Shown here: in pieces, positions 52,128 through 60,209 of the stretch | Layout: the number at the start of each line of letters is the position of its first letter | Position numbering within the stretch: position 1 is the stretch's first letter | Source: Planctomycetota bacterium | Lineage (GTDB): Bacteria; Planctomycetota; J058; JAJDCP01 | Assembly: GCA_029260765.1 (NCBI GenBank) | Contig: JAJDCP010000005.1 | Span: 100,934-164,933, forward strand | DNA: 64,000 bases | Direction of reading: 5' to 3' | Notes under the pieces: generated by a model | What the model was told of the DNA's origin: nothing | Databases searched by the model: none | What the model saw: the letters and a program-made list of their open reading frames with translations, nothing else | Position numbers and translations under genes: made by a program

Positions 52128-52808
52128 GTGCGTAGAACTCTGTCTCTTACACTGACATTCGTTCTCCTGGGGGCGCTCTCTTCGACTGCGCTCGGCGTCG
52201 ATCCGGCCATCACCGCTCCGGCGGCGGGCCCGCTGGCGTCGAACCCGGTGACCTTCACCTGGCAGCCGAACGACGAGAGCCCGTATTATTATCTCCTGAG
52301 AGTCGGCACCACGCCCGCCGGCAAGGACGTGTTCGACAGCGGACTGCTCTACAGCAACACGACCAGCCTCGAGGTCGGTGTCACGTCTGGCAGCTTGTAT
52401 GCGACGCTTTACAGCTACCTGCCCGGGCGTGGTTGGGTCAATGACAGTGTCACCTACACAGGTCCGACCCAGGCAGGCCCCGAGATCCACGATCCGGTCG
52501 ATGGCGCGGCTCTGACGGACACCTCTGTGCTCTTCCAGTGGCGCAGCAACGGGACCCCGTTGAGTTACTGGTTCTTGCGCGTGGGCAGCTATCAAGGGGG
52601 GTCTGATTACCACGACAGCGGGTTGATGTATAGCAGCACCCTGTCGCGCCAGGTCGACGGTCTTCCGACGGACGGCAGCAAAGTCTACGCGCGGCTGTAC
52701 TGGTATGCTGGTTCCTGGAAATCGGCTGATTTCTGCTACGACGGGACGACCATGCCGAGCTCGTTGTGGGGCGAGATGATCTGGGACCAGGATGTCTGGG
52801 GTCCCTGA
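52128..52808 (+). CDS. Secreted protein with two beta-sandwich repeats
   Basis: A 226-residue protein with a signal peptide (residues 1-22) and two tandem ~95-residue repeats. First repeat: PVTFTWQPNDESPYYYLLRVG ... DVFDSGLLYSNTTSLEV. Second repeat: SVLFQWRSNGTPLSYWFLRVG ... DYHDSGLMYSSTLSRQV ... VYARLYWYAGSW. The repeats resemble fibronectin-III-like Ig folds found in secreted surface proteins. GTG start with GGGGGGAAA upstream. It is divergent from cpaC and lies 327 bp before the prepilin; a role on the pilus or surface is possible but unproven. Confidence 0.6.
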   Translation: MRRTLSLTLTFVLLGALSSTALGVDPAITAPAAGPLASNPVTFTWQPNDESPYYYLLRVGTTPAGKDVFDSGLLYSNTTSLEVGVTSGSLYATLYSYLPGRGWVNDSVTYTGPTQAGPEIHDPVDGAALTDTSVLFQWRSNGTPLSYWFLRVGSYQGGSDYHDSGLMYSSTLSRQVDGLPTDGSKVYARLYWYAGSWKSADFCYDGTTMPSSLWGEMIWDQDVWGP

Positions 52809-53135
52809 GCCAGGCTCCTTGCCCGTGTCTGCCCACTCTGCCTGAAAAGTACGGAATGGCTTCGCTCAACAGATCCGGGTAAGTGGCTGCTCTCGTTGAA
52901 CTTGTAGCACTAGGAAAAAACATACTTGAGACTCCAGCTATGGATTGCTACCTTCTGTCCCAGTCGAAGATACCGGTAGCGAGATCCTGGCTTTGGAAGG
53001 GAGTTCGCTGACGCTGGTCACTCGCGGTTCCGGTCTCGGTACCGCAGACTGACGTACTGAAGTGCACCATAGACTGGTGGTGCGGCTTGATTCTTGAACC
53101 AGAGATTCTTGAACCAGAGATGTAAAGGGATAGAC
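52809..53135. other. Leader region before the prepilin with a tandem 15-bp repeat
   Basis: No gene. Just ahead of the prepilin ribosome binding site (AAAGGGA, 53124-53130) the unit ATTCTTGAACCAGAG stands twice in tandem (53090-53104 and 53105-53119). It could be a regulator-binding site or a translational control element. Confidence 0.5.
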
Positions 53136-53486
53136 ATGAGACGATTGACCAAAAAACGGGCAGGATACCTTTCTGTGGAAGGCGCGATCCTGACCACTGG
53201 TGCCGTGATCGCGGCCACCGCACTGTTCGGGCTGACGATGGTGATGCTCGACTTCCAGGCCACGGCCGCGACGCAGATTGCCAATGGGGCTGCGGTACAT
53301 CAGGTGCTGATGGCCGATGCACAGAATCTGAATACCGTTGAGGCATTCAACCAGCTGCAAGAAGATACCTTTACCGGAGCGATCCCCATAGTCACGACGA
53401 TCACTGCGGTGCCCGTAGCGAGTGCCCCGGCTGTCGTGTTCAATCCCGCCCTGAATGTGCCTCCCGCGACGGCGCCGGTTCCTTAG
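53136..53486 (+). CDS. Prepilin-like protein, probable Tad/Flp-class pilin
   Basis: A 116-residue protein with a short basic leader MRRLTKKRAG ending in Gly10, then YLSVE with Glu at position +5 (Glu15), then a hydrophobic helix (GAILTTGAVIAATALFGLTMVM). G|xxxxE is the type IV prepilin cleavage site, so the mature protein would have Tyr+1 and Glu+5. Flp pilins typically have E-Y here; this one has E-G. The mature part is ~105 residues, longer than Flp (50-70) and nearer to TadE/TadF pseudopilins. It lies between the secreted repeat protein and cpaB and is followed by a strong hairpin. Confidence 0.6.
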   Translation: MRRLTKKRAGYLSVEGAILTTGAVIAATALFGLTMVMLDFQATAATQIANGAAVHQVLMADAQNLNTVEAFNQLQEDTFTGAIPIVTTITAVPVASAPAVVFNPALNVPPATAPVP

Positions 53487-53512
53487 TCCTGCCTCAGAAA
53501 GATCCCGGGTCG

Positions 53513-53568
53513 CGGGCGGACCTCCGCCCGACCGCGTCATGAACCGTCGCCTTGGCGCGGTTTTCTTT
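53513..53568 (+). terminator. Two stacked hairpins and T-run after the prepilin gene
   Basis: CGGGCGGA/TCCGCCCG (53513-53530, 2-base gap, the real loop is larger) is followed by ACCGCG at 53531-53536 pairing with CGCGGT at 53556-53561, then TTTCTTT. This looks like an intrinsic terminator or attenuator that would let the pilin be made in excess over cpaB. Confidence 0.6.
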
Positions 53569-53585
53569 AATAGGAGCCCGAAACC

Positions 53586-54434
53586 GTGGCAGTCCGTCGC
53601 TCTTCATCCTGGCCCCTGCGTGTGCTGATGTTGCTCTTGCTGTTGGGGGCTGTGTATTTTGCCTACCGGTTGCTTGCCAGCCCTGCCAGCACCAATACCG
53701 CTCAGACCACCCAGGCCTTGCTCGTCCGTCGTGCCGTGCCTGCCTATGCGCGCATCAGCAGCGCCGACTTGTTCTGGCAGTTTGGCGTGCATGAAGCCAA
53801 CGTGCCCGAGGACGCGGTGCGGCTATTGAGCGAGTTGGAAGGGCGCGTGGCTCTGCGGGCTCTACGGCCGGGGGAGTTCGTGCTCAAGGCCGACCTGGCG
53901 CCCCCGGGGGCGCGGCCGGGCCTGACCGCCAACTTGGATACCGGCTACGTGGCGGTCATTTTGCCCCAGACGCGGCTGCCGGGGGCCGGCATTCTGACAC
54001 CCGGCGACCGGGTCGATCTGTTCGCCTCCCGCCCTTGGACAGACGGACGTGTGGAGACCCGTTCGATCGCACGAGCGGCGCGCGTGCTGGTGGTCGAGCG
54101 CGCAGTCGAGGAAGACCCGGAGGGTGAAGAGAGCCGCACGGGCTCATTCTTTGGCATCAAGCTGCCCGAGCTTCCCAAGCTCGAATCCATCGGCGGGGGC
54201 GACGACAAGCCCGCGCTGGGCATCGGCATCGAGTTGACCAGCGCTGAAGCCCTGGCCCTGTACCGGGTCGACGCTTGGCCCTCCTTGCACTTCCTGCTGC
54301 AGGGTGCGCACAGTGCGGAGCAAGACCCGGCGAAGCCGGTGCGCAGTGTTGAGCTGATCCTCGGCAGCGAGCGCCACGAGGTGCTGCCCCAGCCGGCGCC
54401 TTCAAGCTCTGCGCCTGCGCAACCACAAGACTAG
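53586..54434 (+). CDS. cpaB: Tad pilus assembly protein CpaB/RcpC
   Basis: A 282-residue protein with an N-terminal transmembrane helix (residues 10-28) and a SAF-type domain (LLVRRAVPAYARISSADLFW, then LEGRVALRALRPGEFVLKADL). GYVAVILPQTRLPGAGILTPGDRVDLFAS follows, the RcpC/CpaB core. It stabilises the secretin and binds peptidoglycan. GTG at 53586 has TAGGAG upstream. It sits apart from the other tad genes, on the opposite strand, next to the prepilin. Its end overlaps the convergent signal peptidase gene by 33 bp. Confidence 0.87.
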   Translation: MAVRRSSSWPLRVLMLLLLLGAVYFAYRLLASPASTNTAQTTQALLVRRAVPAYARISSADLFWQFGVHEANVPEDAVRLLSELEGRVALRALRPGEFVLKADLAPPGARPGLTANLDTGYVAVILPQTRLPGAGILTPGDRVDLFASRPWTDGRVETRSIARAARVLVVERAVEEDPEGEESRTGSFFGIKLPELPKLESIGGGDDKPALGIGIELTSAEALALYRVDAWPSLHFLLQGAHSAEQDPAKPVRSVELILGSERHEVLPQPAPSSSAPAQPQD

Positions 54435-55172
54435 CGCGCACAGCAGCAGGCCCAGCACCAGGGCGGGGCGCAGGCAGGCGCGGGCATTGAGCAGCCGCGG
54501 CCGCTGCCAGCCCGTTTCGTCTCCAGACCAATAGATGCCCGCCGGCGTTCCGCGCAGACGGGCCAGTGGCAAGGCGCCGAAGACGCGGCTGTCCAGCGAG
54601 TCGTCCCGGTTGTCACCGAGCAGGAACACATGGCCAGGGGCGACCGCCACCGGCCCGAAACAAGCCGTGTCCGCGGCGATCTGCAGCGTGTGCCAGCTGC
54701 CCGCCAGGTTCTCGCGCAGGCGTTGCACCTGCAGCAGGCCCAGCGGAAGCACCCTGCCCTCTCCGGGCCAATTGGCGGCCACCCCCAAGGTCTCCAGGGG
54801 CGCTGCGGTCCCGTTCAGGACCAGGCGGCCCGCTCGCAAAGCGATGCTGTCGCCGGCAACGCCGACCACACGCTTGATGGCAGTCCAGCCGTGCTTCGGA
54901 TCGCGGAAGATGACCAACTCGCCACGTACAGGCTCGCTCCAGGAAAAGAGCGGCGCCTCGAGCAGCGGAAGGCGCAGACCATAGGCCAGCTTGTCCACCA
55001 GCAGCTGGTCCCCCCGGAAGAAGCCGGGTTTCATCGAGCTGCTGATGATCACATAGGTCTCGCAGACGCTGCTGCGGACCGACCAGACCGCGATGCCGCC
55101 ACACACCAGCAACAGCAGGCTAGAGAGCCAGCGGTGCCTTTTGGGCGTGGCAGATGCTGCTTGGTCGGGCAT
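54402..55172 (-). CDS. lepB: Type I signal peptidase
   Basis: A 256-residue inner-membrane serine/lysine peptidase. An N-terminal helix (SSLLLLVCGGIAVWS) is followed by IISSSMKPGFFRGDQLLVDK, which holds the catalytic Ser. The Lys lies in WTAIKRVVGVAGDS, and box E is GHVFLLGDNRDDSLDSR. A C-terminal helix (LVLGLLLCALVLWL) adds a second membrane anchor. GGAG spaced about seven bases supports ATG at 55172. The frame stays open upstream through three 21-bp repeats that would add a Ser/Glu-rich N-terminus. It is convergent with cpaB. Confidence 0.9.
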   Translation of the reverse strand: MPDQAASATPKRHRWLSSLLLLVCGGIAVWSVRSSVCETYVIISSSMKPGFFRGDQLLVDKLAYGLRLPLLEAPLFSWSEPVRGELVIFRDPKHGWTAIKRVVGVAGDSIALRAGRLVLNGTAAPLETLGVAANWPGEGRVLPLGLLQVQRLRENLAGSWHTLQIAADTACFGPVAVAPGHVFLLGDNRDDSLDSRVFGALPLARLRGTPAGIYWSGDETGWQRPRLLNARACLRPALVLGLLLCALVLWLRRRRA

Positions 55173-55248
55173 CGATTCTCCGGGCCGGTGAGGCTCGTGA
55201 CCGTCAGACACTAGCGCCTCGCCGTGAAAGTTGGGGCGGGGTTTACTC

Positions 55249-55311
55249 CTCGAAGACTCGGACGCTTCGCTCGAAGACTCGGACGCTTCGCTCGAAGACT
55301 CGGACGCTTCG
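55249..55311. repeat. Three tandem 21-bp units upstream of the signal peptidase gene
   Basis: The unit starts CTCGAAGACTCGGACG and repeats at 55249, 55270 and 55291. It is a multiple of three and in frame with lepB on the minus strand, where it would encode SEASESS three times. If translated, it would be a disordered N-terminal extension of the signal peptidase; otherwise it lies in the leader. Confidence 0.75.
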
Positions 55312-55474
55312 CTCCGCCCGGAGGAAGTCACCGTATCTCATCTGGCATAGCATGGCATGCGTCCTGGTTTTGTGCTAGTTTGGAGAACACAACTTCAGGG
55401 CCCGGTGTGTCTGTCGGCAGAGGGTGGGCACCCGCTGTCGGGCCAGACAAACTTCAAGATACAGCGCAGGCAGC

Positions 55475-55966
55475 ATGATCGTTCAGATTGTGAACCGTCG
55501 CGGCTCAAACAGCTTCTTCTCGCTGGGAACGCGCACACTCCTGGTCAAGGCCCGCAGCCGCATGCGGCTGCTGTGCTCGCGAGAGGAATACGCGATCATC
55601 CAGGGTCAGCCCGGCCTCAGCCACGAAGTGTTGGTCGACGAGCCATCGTCGGCTGCGGCGTCCGTCGCTGGGTTGCGCAGCGAGGACCGCGCACTGCTGA
55701 GCCAGGCCCTGGGGGTCAAGAGCGAGTTTGAGGCCATGCAGAGCCTGATCCGTCTGCAGCAAAAGAAGCTCGGTGTGCTCGAGCAGAGGTTGTCTGCGCT
55801 CGAACGACAGCCCGCCTCTTCGGGCCGGCATGCCCAGAGCTCGCAGTTGAACGTCGCTGCCGATCCGAAAGAGGCTCGCCGGGCTCTATTCGAGAAGGTG
55901 GTCAAGAAGAACCTGACGCTGCGCCTTCGCAGTGCATCCGCTTCCGACGAGCCATCCGACTCATGA
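55475..55966 (+). CDS. Coiled-coil protein in operon with the MamK-like actin
   Basis: A 163-residue soluble protein. The N-terminal ~55 residues are a basic beta-type segment (VQIVNRRGSNSFFSLGTRTLLVKARSR, CSREEYAIIQ). A helical middle (100-125) contains the heptad-like SEFEAMQSLIRLQQKKLGVLEQRLSALE. The C-terminal helix is KEARRALFEKVVKKNLTLRL. No family is recognised. It ends 10 bp before the actin-like gene and probably binds or regulates the filament. ATG at 55475 is chosen as the first in front of the conserved-looking start. Confidence 0.55.
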   Translation: MIVQIVNRRGSNSFFSLGTRTLLVKARSRMRLLCSREEYAIIQGQPGLSHEVLVDEPSSAAASVAGLRSEDRALLSQALGVKSEFEAMQSLIRLQQKKLGVLEQRLSALERQPASSGRHAQSSQLNVAADPKEARRALFEKVVKKNLTLRLRSASASDEPSDS

Positions 55967-55976
55967 AGGTAGGAAC

Positions 55977-56990
55977 ATGACGATCTACTATGCTGGCATC
56001 GACCTGGGAACCAGCCGCACATCGATCTGCACCTCTACAGGCAAGCGCATCACTGTCGGCTCCTGCGTCGGGTTTCCCAAAGATGTGATCTCCCAGAAGC
56101 GCTTCGGCAAGCCGTATCTGCTCGGAGACGAAGCGCTACACAATCGGCTGGCGTTGAACCTGGTTTTTCCTCTGGCCGACGGGGTGATCGAAAAGGGTCA
56201 GGGCCACAAGCGCGCGAAACAGGCGGTGACGCTGATCCTGACCAACCTGCTGAACCGGGTCTTTGCCGACAAACAGCCGGATGACCAGGTCTATGCGGCC
56301 ATCGGTGTGCCTGCCCAGGCCAGCATCGACAGCCGCAAAGAGGTGCTCGACGCAGTGGCCGGGGTGGTCGACAAGGTGCTGATTGTCAGCGAGCCTTTCA
56401 TGGTCGCTTACGGTATGGACATATTCGAAGAAGCCTTGATCGTCGACATCGGCGCGGGCACTGTCGACCTGTGCCGTATCCAGGGCACCCTGCCCGAAGC
56501 CGAAGATCAGCTCTCGCTGACGACCGCCGGAGATTATCTCGACAAGCACATCGCTCAGCGTCTGCTTGCCAAGTACCCGAAGGTGCAGATCACCAAGGCC
56601 ATCATCAAGCAGCTCAAAGAGAAGTTCGGCTACGCCGACACGCCCAATCTCGAAGCGACCTACACACTGACCGTAGCGGGCAAGCCCGCACAGTTCATCG
56701 TCGGCGACGTGTTGGCCGAGGCTGTGCATGAGATCGTCGCGCCGATCTGCCAGGCCGTCGGCCAGTTGGTGGGGAGCTTCGATCCAGAGTTCCAGGCGCG
56801 CCTGCGCGCCAACATCGTGATCGCGGGTGGTGGCTCACGCCTGCGAGGCATCGACCGCGCGATCGAGCGCGCGCTGACCGACTATGGCGGCGGCAGCGTG
56901 CGCTGCACCGAAGATCCCGAGTTCGGCGGAGCCATCGGCGCTCTGAAGATGGCGTTGGAGATGCCCGAAGACCTGTGGGAACAGATCTGA
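55977..56990 (+). CDS. mamK-like: MamK-like bacterial actin
   Basis: A 337-residue actin-superfamily ATPase. Key sites are GIDLGTSRTS (7-16, phosphate-1), SEPFMVAYG with Glu139, IVDIGAGTVDL with Asp157 (catalytic), and IVIAGGGSRLRGID (281-293, adenosine). Diagnostic for MamK are VGFPKDVISQKRFGKPYLLGDEAL (31-54) and GTLPEAEDQLSLTTAGDYLD (170-189), which match magnetosome MamK closely by eye. MamK filaments align organelles in magnetotactic bacteria, and relatives occur in non-magnetotactic ones. No other magnetosome gene is in the window. It is preceded by a coiled-coil gene in the same operon. Confidence 0.85.
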   Translation: MTIYYAGIDLGTSRTSICTSTGKRITVGSCVGFPKDVISQKRFGKPYLLGDEALHNRLALNLVFPLADGVIEKGQGHKRAKQAVTLILTNLLNRVFADKQPDDQVYAAIGVPAQASIDSRKEVLDAVAGVVDKVLIVSEPFMVAYGMDIFEEALIVDIGAGTVDLCRIQGTLPEAEDQLSLTTAGDYLDKHIAQRLLAKYPKVQITKAIIKQLKEKFGYADTPNLEATYTLTVAGKPAQFIVGDVLAEAVHEIVAPICQAVGQLVGSFDPEFQARLRANIVIAGGGSRLRGIDRAIERALTDYGGGSVRCTEDPEFGGAIGALKMALEMPEDLWEQI

Positions 56991-57580
56991 GCGTGCCCGT
57001 TGTAGCGGAAACTGTCTCAGCGAAAAGCGATCCCGCCGATGGATTGGATTGGCCTGTCATGCAGGGGCAGGGTTTACGCACGTGCATCCATCACAACGTC
57101 ACAATCAATTGTCCTACCGAACGTTATGAACTCTTCAAGTGGGACTGAAGCTCGAGAGTTCACGCTCCAACGTGTGCCAGAATCGCCTTGCGGCCCCAGA
57201 GCATGTGGTTGTCCAGGGTAGCGCCGGCACTGACTGCCATCGAAGCGCTGTGGAGGCGAAGGGGCTGGGAATCTGGGGTGGGGCCCTTTTTTCAGGTTGC
57301 CAGGTGGTCTGAGTCTCGGTTGATTGTTCTGGGCCCGGATCCGCATCCGTGGACGGTTCCGACTCCGGTTCCGACTCCGATCCCGCATCCGAGCTCGAGA
57401 CCGACCCCGGTTCCGGTTCCGGTCCCGACCCCGAAAACCGTGGGGACCGGGTCCGGCCACGGCTCTATCCGTTCTGGGAGCTGTGACTTGCGACGAGGCT
57501 TGCCGTCTCACGGATAGGTTTCTTCGCATGCCAGGGCAATTGCCAGAACCCAGAAGGACGCCGGCTGCTACCACAATCAA
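56991..57580. repeat. Gene-free region with a CCGACT/CCGGTT hexamer-like array
   Basis: 590 bp after the actin gene. At 57335-57440 there is a 6-bp periodic array of GTTCCG, ACTCCG, GATCCC and similar units that reads as Pro-Thr/Val repeats in one frame and Asp-Ser on the other. A sister array lies at 63265-63340. The rest holds no convincing gene; GGGGCCCTTTTTT at about 57270 may be a weak terminator. Confidence 0.55.
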
Positions 57581-58066
57581 CTACGGTCTCTCCCCGGGCG
57601 GCGGGCCGGGCGGACGCTGTCCCGGTGGGGGCCGACCGTGCGGAGGGCCTTCGCCGCGCGGAGGGCGCGGAGGCCTTCCCGCCTCAGGCGTCTCGCCGTC
57701 AACCATCGACAGTCCAGCGACCCCACGGAGCGCCAAGAGGATCTGATTGCTTCCGGGGGCCCCGACGTGATAGTGGTAGCCGCGAAACGAGTCGCTGTGG
57801 CCGCCGCACTCGTCGAGATTCTCTGGCGCTTGTCCATGAGCGTCTGTGTGCGCGAAGATCGGGTATCCGTCGAGAGCCAATCCGATCATCGGCGCGTGCC
57901 CGTCAGGCTGCGCGATCTCCCTGGTGTGGCCCGTTGCTGCGTGGTAGTGGTAGCCTTCGAACGGGTTCAGGTGCCCGCCTGCGTGATCCAGGGGCGCAAT
58001 CGTGTGGGCGGCCAGGATTGCGTGCAGGGGAGCGGGAGGGTCGAATCTCACGCCGTTGAATGCCAC
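57581..58066 (-). pseudogene. YHYH-domain protein, N-terminally broken
   Basis: 161 residues of the YHYH family. The diagnostic HLNPFEGYHYHAATG, then PMIGLALDGYPIFAH, then LDECGGHSDSFRGYHYH are all present, followed by a Pro/Gly/Arg-rich tail. The family homology continues upstream of the GTG at 58066 in the same frame (HLPHGAIGVAFNGVRFDP) to a TAG at 58091-58093. The usual N-terminal ~100 residues are absent. It is therefore a remnant, or a gene with an unidentified start. YHYH proteins are secreted and of unknown function. No signal peptide is found. Confidence 0.65.
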
Positions 58067-58266
58067 CCCGATCGCTCCATGCGGAAGGTGCTAGCGAGTC
58101 TGCGGCTTCCTGTACTTCGACGGCGGCCGACGCTCCATGTTCCCAGTAGCAGTGAAAGAGGAGCACGATTTCCGAGCGCGGTCAGGGACCGCGTGACAAC
58201 CGGCAATTCCCACCCCCTGGCCAGCCTGCAGCAGCCCCGGACACGAACCGCGGGGCCCGCGCGCCT

Positions 58267-59766
58267 CTAGCGCACCCCGCGGTTCTCGATGCGCACGATG
58301 CGCCCGTCCTGCCAGCTCAACGCGTAGCTGCGGACCATCATGCCCGACTTGAAGTCGTAGACGAAGGTGTCCCCCTCGTGCGCGACCCGCTGCGGGTGAC
58401 TCAGCATGTACCAGTCCATCTCCGCGCTGTCGATCCCAACCACCGCGTGGGCCTTCAGGGCTGCAGAAACGGCTTCGTCGCTGCCATCGAGCAGGGCCAG
58501 AAAGGCGGCCATCTCCTCGGTGTGGCCCTGAGAGTGGGTCCGTTCCTGGGAGTGCGCCTGCAGCACAGGCACCAGGGCCTCGCACAAGGCCAGCGCCTCG
58601 GCGCGCAGTGCCGGCGAAGCGAAACGCGAGCCGCGGCACAGGAGCCGGAAGTCACCGACCTCCAGGCGGACGACCAAGCCGAGCTCGGGTGGGGAGGCCG
58701 CATCGCTGCTGTCGACCACCAGGCCCTCGATGACCCAGCCGTACGCGCGGGATTCCTGGCGGGAAATCTCGCTGTACGTAAAGCCCATGTCCTGGAAGTC
58801 GGCATCCTCGACCAGACGCCGGGCGTAGCTGGCCACGTCTACGGGGCTTCCGGTCGCGGGGGTGCCGAGGTAAAAGCGGCTCACGTCGTTGAACGGGCCG
58901 TCGGCGGCGGGCGTGCCCTTCTCGAAGGTCCAGGATTCGGTGAAGGCGTGGAAGTCCCCCTCCCAGCCGTTGCCTTCGGCTAGCTGGAGGTCGGCGATGC
59001 CGCTGAGCTGTTCGCCATCCTGCCAGCTGAGGCTCGCGCTGGGGGCGGGCTTTGTGTCGTGCTGGGGCTCGGTTTCAGGAGCGGCTACCACAACGGGCTC
59101 CGGCTTGGGCTCTGCGGATGGGCTCGCGTCTCTCTCGGTTGCAGGCGTCGCTGCCGGCTCCTCTGCAGGGCTCGGTGGCGAGGAGGGCTCTGCGCCCAGC
59201 GCGAGCCTGCGTTCCTCGATGCGCCGGGCTTCGGGCGGGCTGACGGATTCGGCTCGTGTGAGGCACAGCAGGGCCCCTTCCCGATCACCGCGCGCCAGCC
59301 GGGCGTCGGCCTCCAGCTGAGATTCCAGCGCATGCAGCAGCGACTCGGCAACGGGTGCTTCCAGTCCCGCGACGCGCTGGAAGCTGTGCGTCTCCCAGCT
59401 CCTGCCGACCTCTTTGTCGAAGTCCTCGAAGTCGACACCTTCGAGCCTGCCCTCGAGGCGGTCGGACCCGACCACCCGGAGCTCCCAGGCGGTCGTGTGG
59501 ACACAGCCCTCGTCGCTCAGGCGGCTGAAGTGGGCGCTTCCGCGCAGGTCTGTGTCCTTCAGCTCCAGGGCGACCCGGCAGCCGAAGTCCGCGGCGTGGG
59601 TCTTGCGGCCGAGCACCTGCGGGCCGGACATCACGAACAGGTAGCTGGCGCCGTCATCGCGGCGCCATTCCCCAGTAAGGTCACTGGGCTCGGAGGCCTC
59701 CCGGGTGCTGGCACAGCCGGCGAAGATGGAAAGATAGGCAAGGCAGAAGGGAATCATGCGTTTCAT
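58267..59766 (-). CDS. Large lipoprotein, function unknown
   Basis: A 499-residue lipoprotein. AGGAG seven bases upstream supports ATG at 59766; a longer frame starts at 59805. Lipobox IFAGC (Cys18). The N-terminal domain (25-140) is beta-rich (LTGEWRRDDGASYLFVMSGPQ) and may be a lipocalin-like or 'DUF' sandwich. A helical stretch with one TPR-like unit (LESQLEADARLARGDREGALLCL) and a Pro/Glu linker (about 205-250) follow. The C-terminal half is mixed (SWTFEKGTPAADGPFNDVSRFYLG, ending SYALSWQDGRIVRIENRG). No catalytic motif is recognised. Confidence 0.55.
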   Translation of the reverse strand: MKRMIPFCLAYLSIFAGCASTREASEPSDLTGEWRRDDGASYLFVMSGPQVLGRKTHAADFGCRVALELKDTDLRGSAHFSRLSDEGCVHTTAWELRVVGSDRLEGRLEGVDFEDFDKEVGRSWETHSFQRVAGLEAPVAESLLHALESQLEADARLARGDREGALLCLTRAESVSPPEARRIEERRLALGAEPSSPPSPAEEPAATPATERDASPSAEPKPEPVVVAAPETEPQHDTKPAPSASLSWQDGEQLSGIADLQLAEGNGWEGDFHAFTESWTFEKGTPAADGPFNDVSRFYLGTPATGSPVDVASYARRLVEDADFQDMGFTYSEISRQESRAYGWVIEGLVVDSSDAASPPELGLVVRLEVGDFRLLCRGSRFASPALRAEALALCEALVPVLQAHSQERTHSQGHTEEMAAFLALLDGSDEAVSAALKAHAVVGIDSAEMDWYMLSHPQRVAHEGDTFVYDFKSGMMVRSYALSWQDGRIVRIENRGVR

Positions 59767-60209
59767 GGCGTGCTCCTGGTTGGCCCTGAGGCGTTGCTGG
59801 AACAAGCCGCATCGCCGCTTCTGCGGAACAGCCTTCCTGTCCGCTTTCCAGATCCTACCGGGGGTGGCTCTGCCCGAGGTCCGGCTCAGGTCCGCGGAGT
59901 CAAGCGGAAGACCTCGAATGCGCAGCGTGAGTCAGCTTGAGTTTCCCAACGATCTCGCCTGCCGCCAGCCTTTGCAGGCCGAAGAGTTGCATCAACTGCT
60001 CAAAATCCTTTGCTGGCTATGATCTTATGGTGATGCCGCGACCAGGGGCTCACACGCGCTGGCCGGGCACAGGCGGGAATCTGGACGGCGTCACAGCGAG
60101 GCGCGGCCGACTCGCAAGCCATGATCCGCTCGTGTCACCCTCCGTGCCCGAATGGTGGTGCAGCCGGCCGGGTGTGGGCGTGCTGAGTCGCGACAGCTGC
60201 AGAATCGAG
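59767..60209. other. Gap before the transposase remnant, no gene seen
   Basis: Neither strand shows a frame with start, ribosome binding site and recognisable protein. Several apparent frames are overlapping shadows in GC-rich sequence. Confidence 0.3.

Noticed and set aside
55977..56990. MreB, FtsA or DnaK assignment for the actin-like gene
   Set aside because: The stretches VGFPKDVI, KPYLLGDEAL and GTLPEAEDQL fit MamK and not those families, and the protein lacks the FtsA 1C domain and the DnaK substrate domain.
57335..57440. Possible CRISPR array
   Set aside because: The units are six bases long, without unique spacers of constant length, and no cas gene is present.
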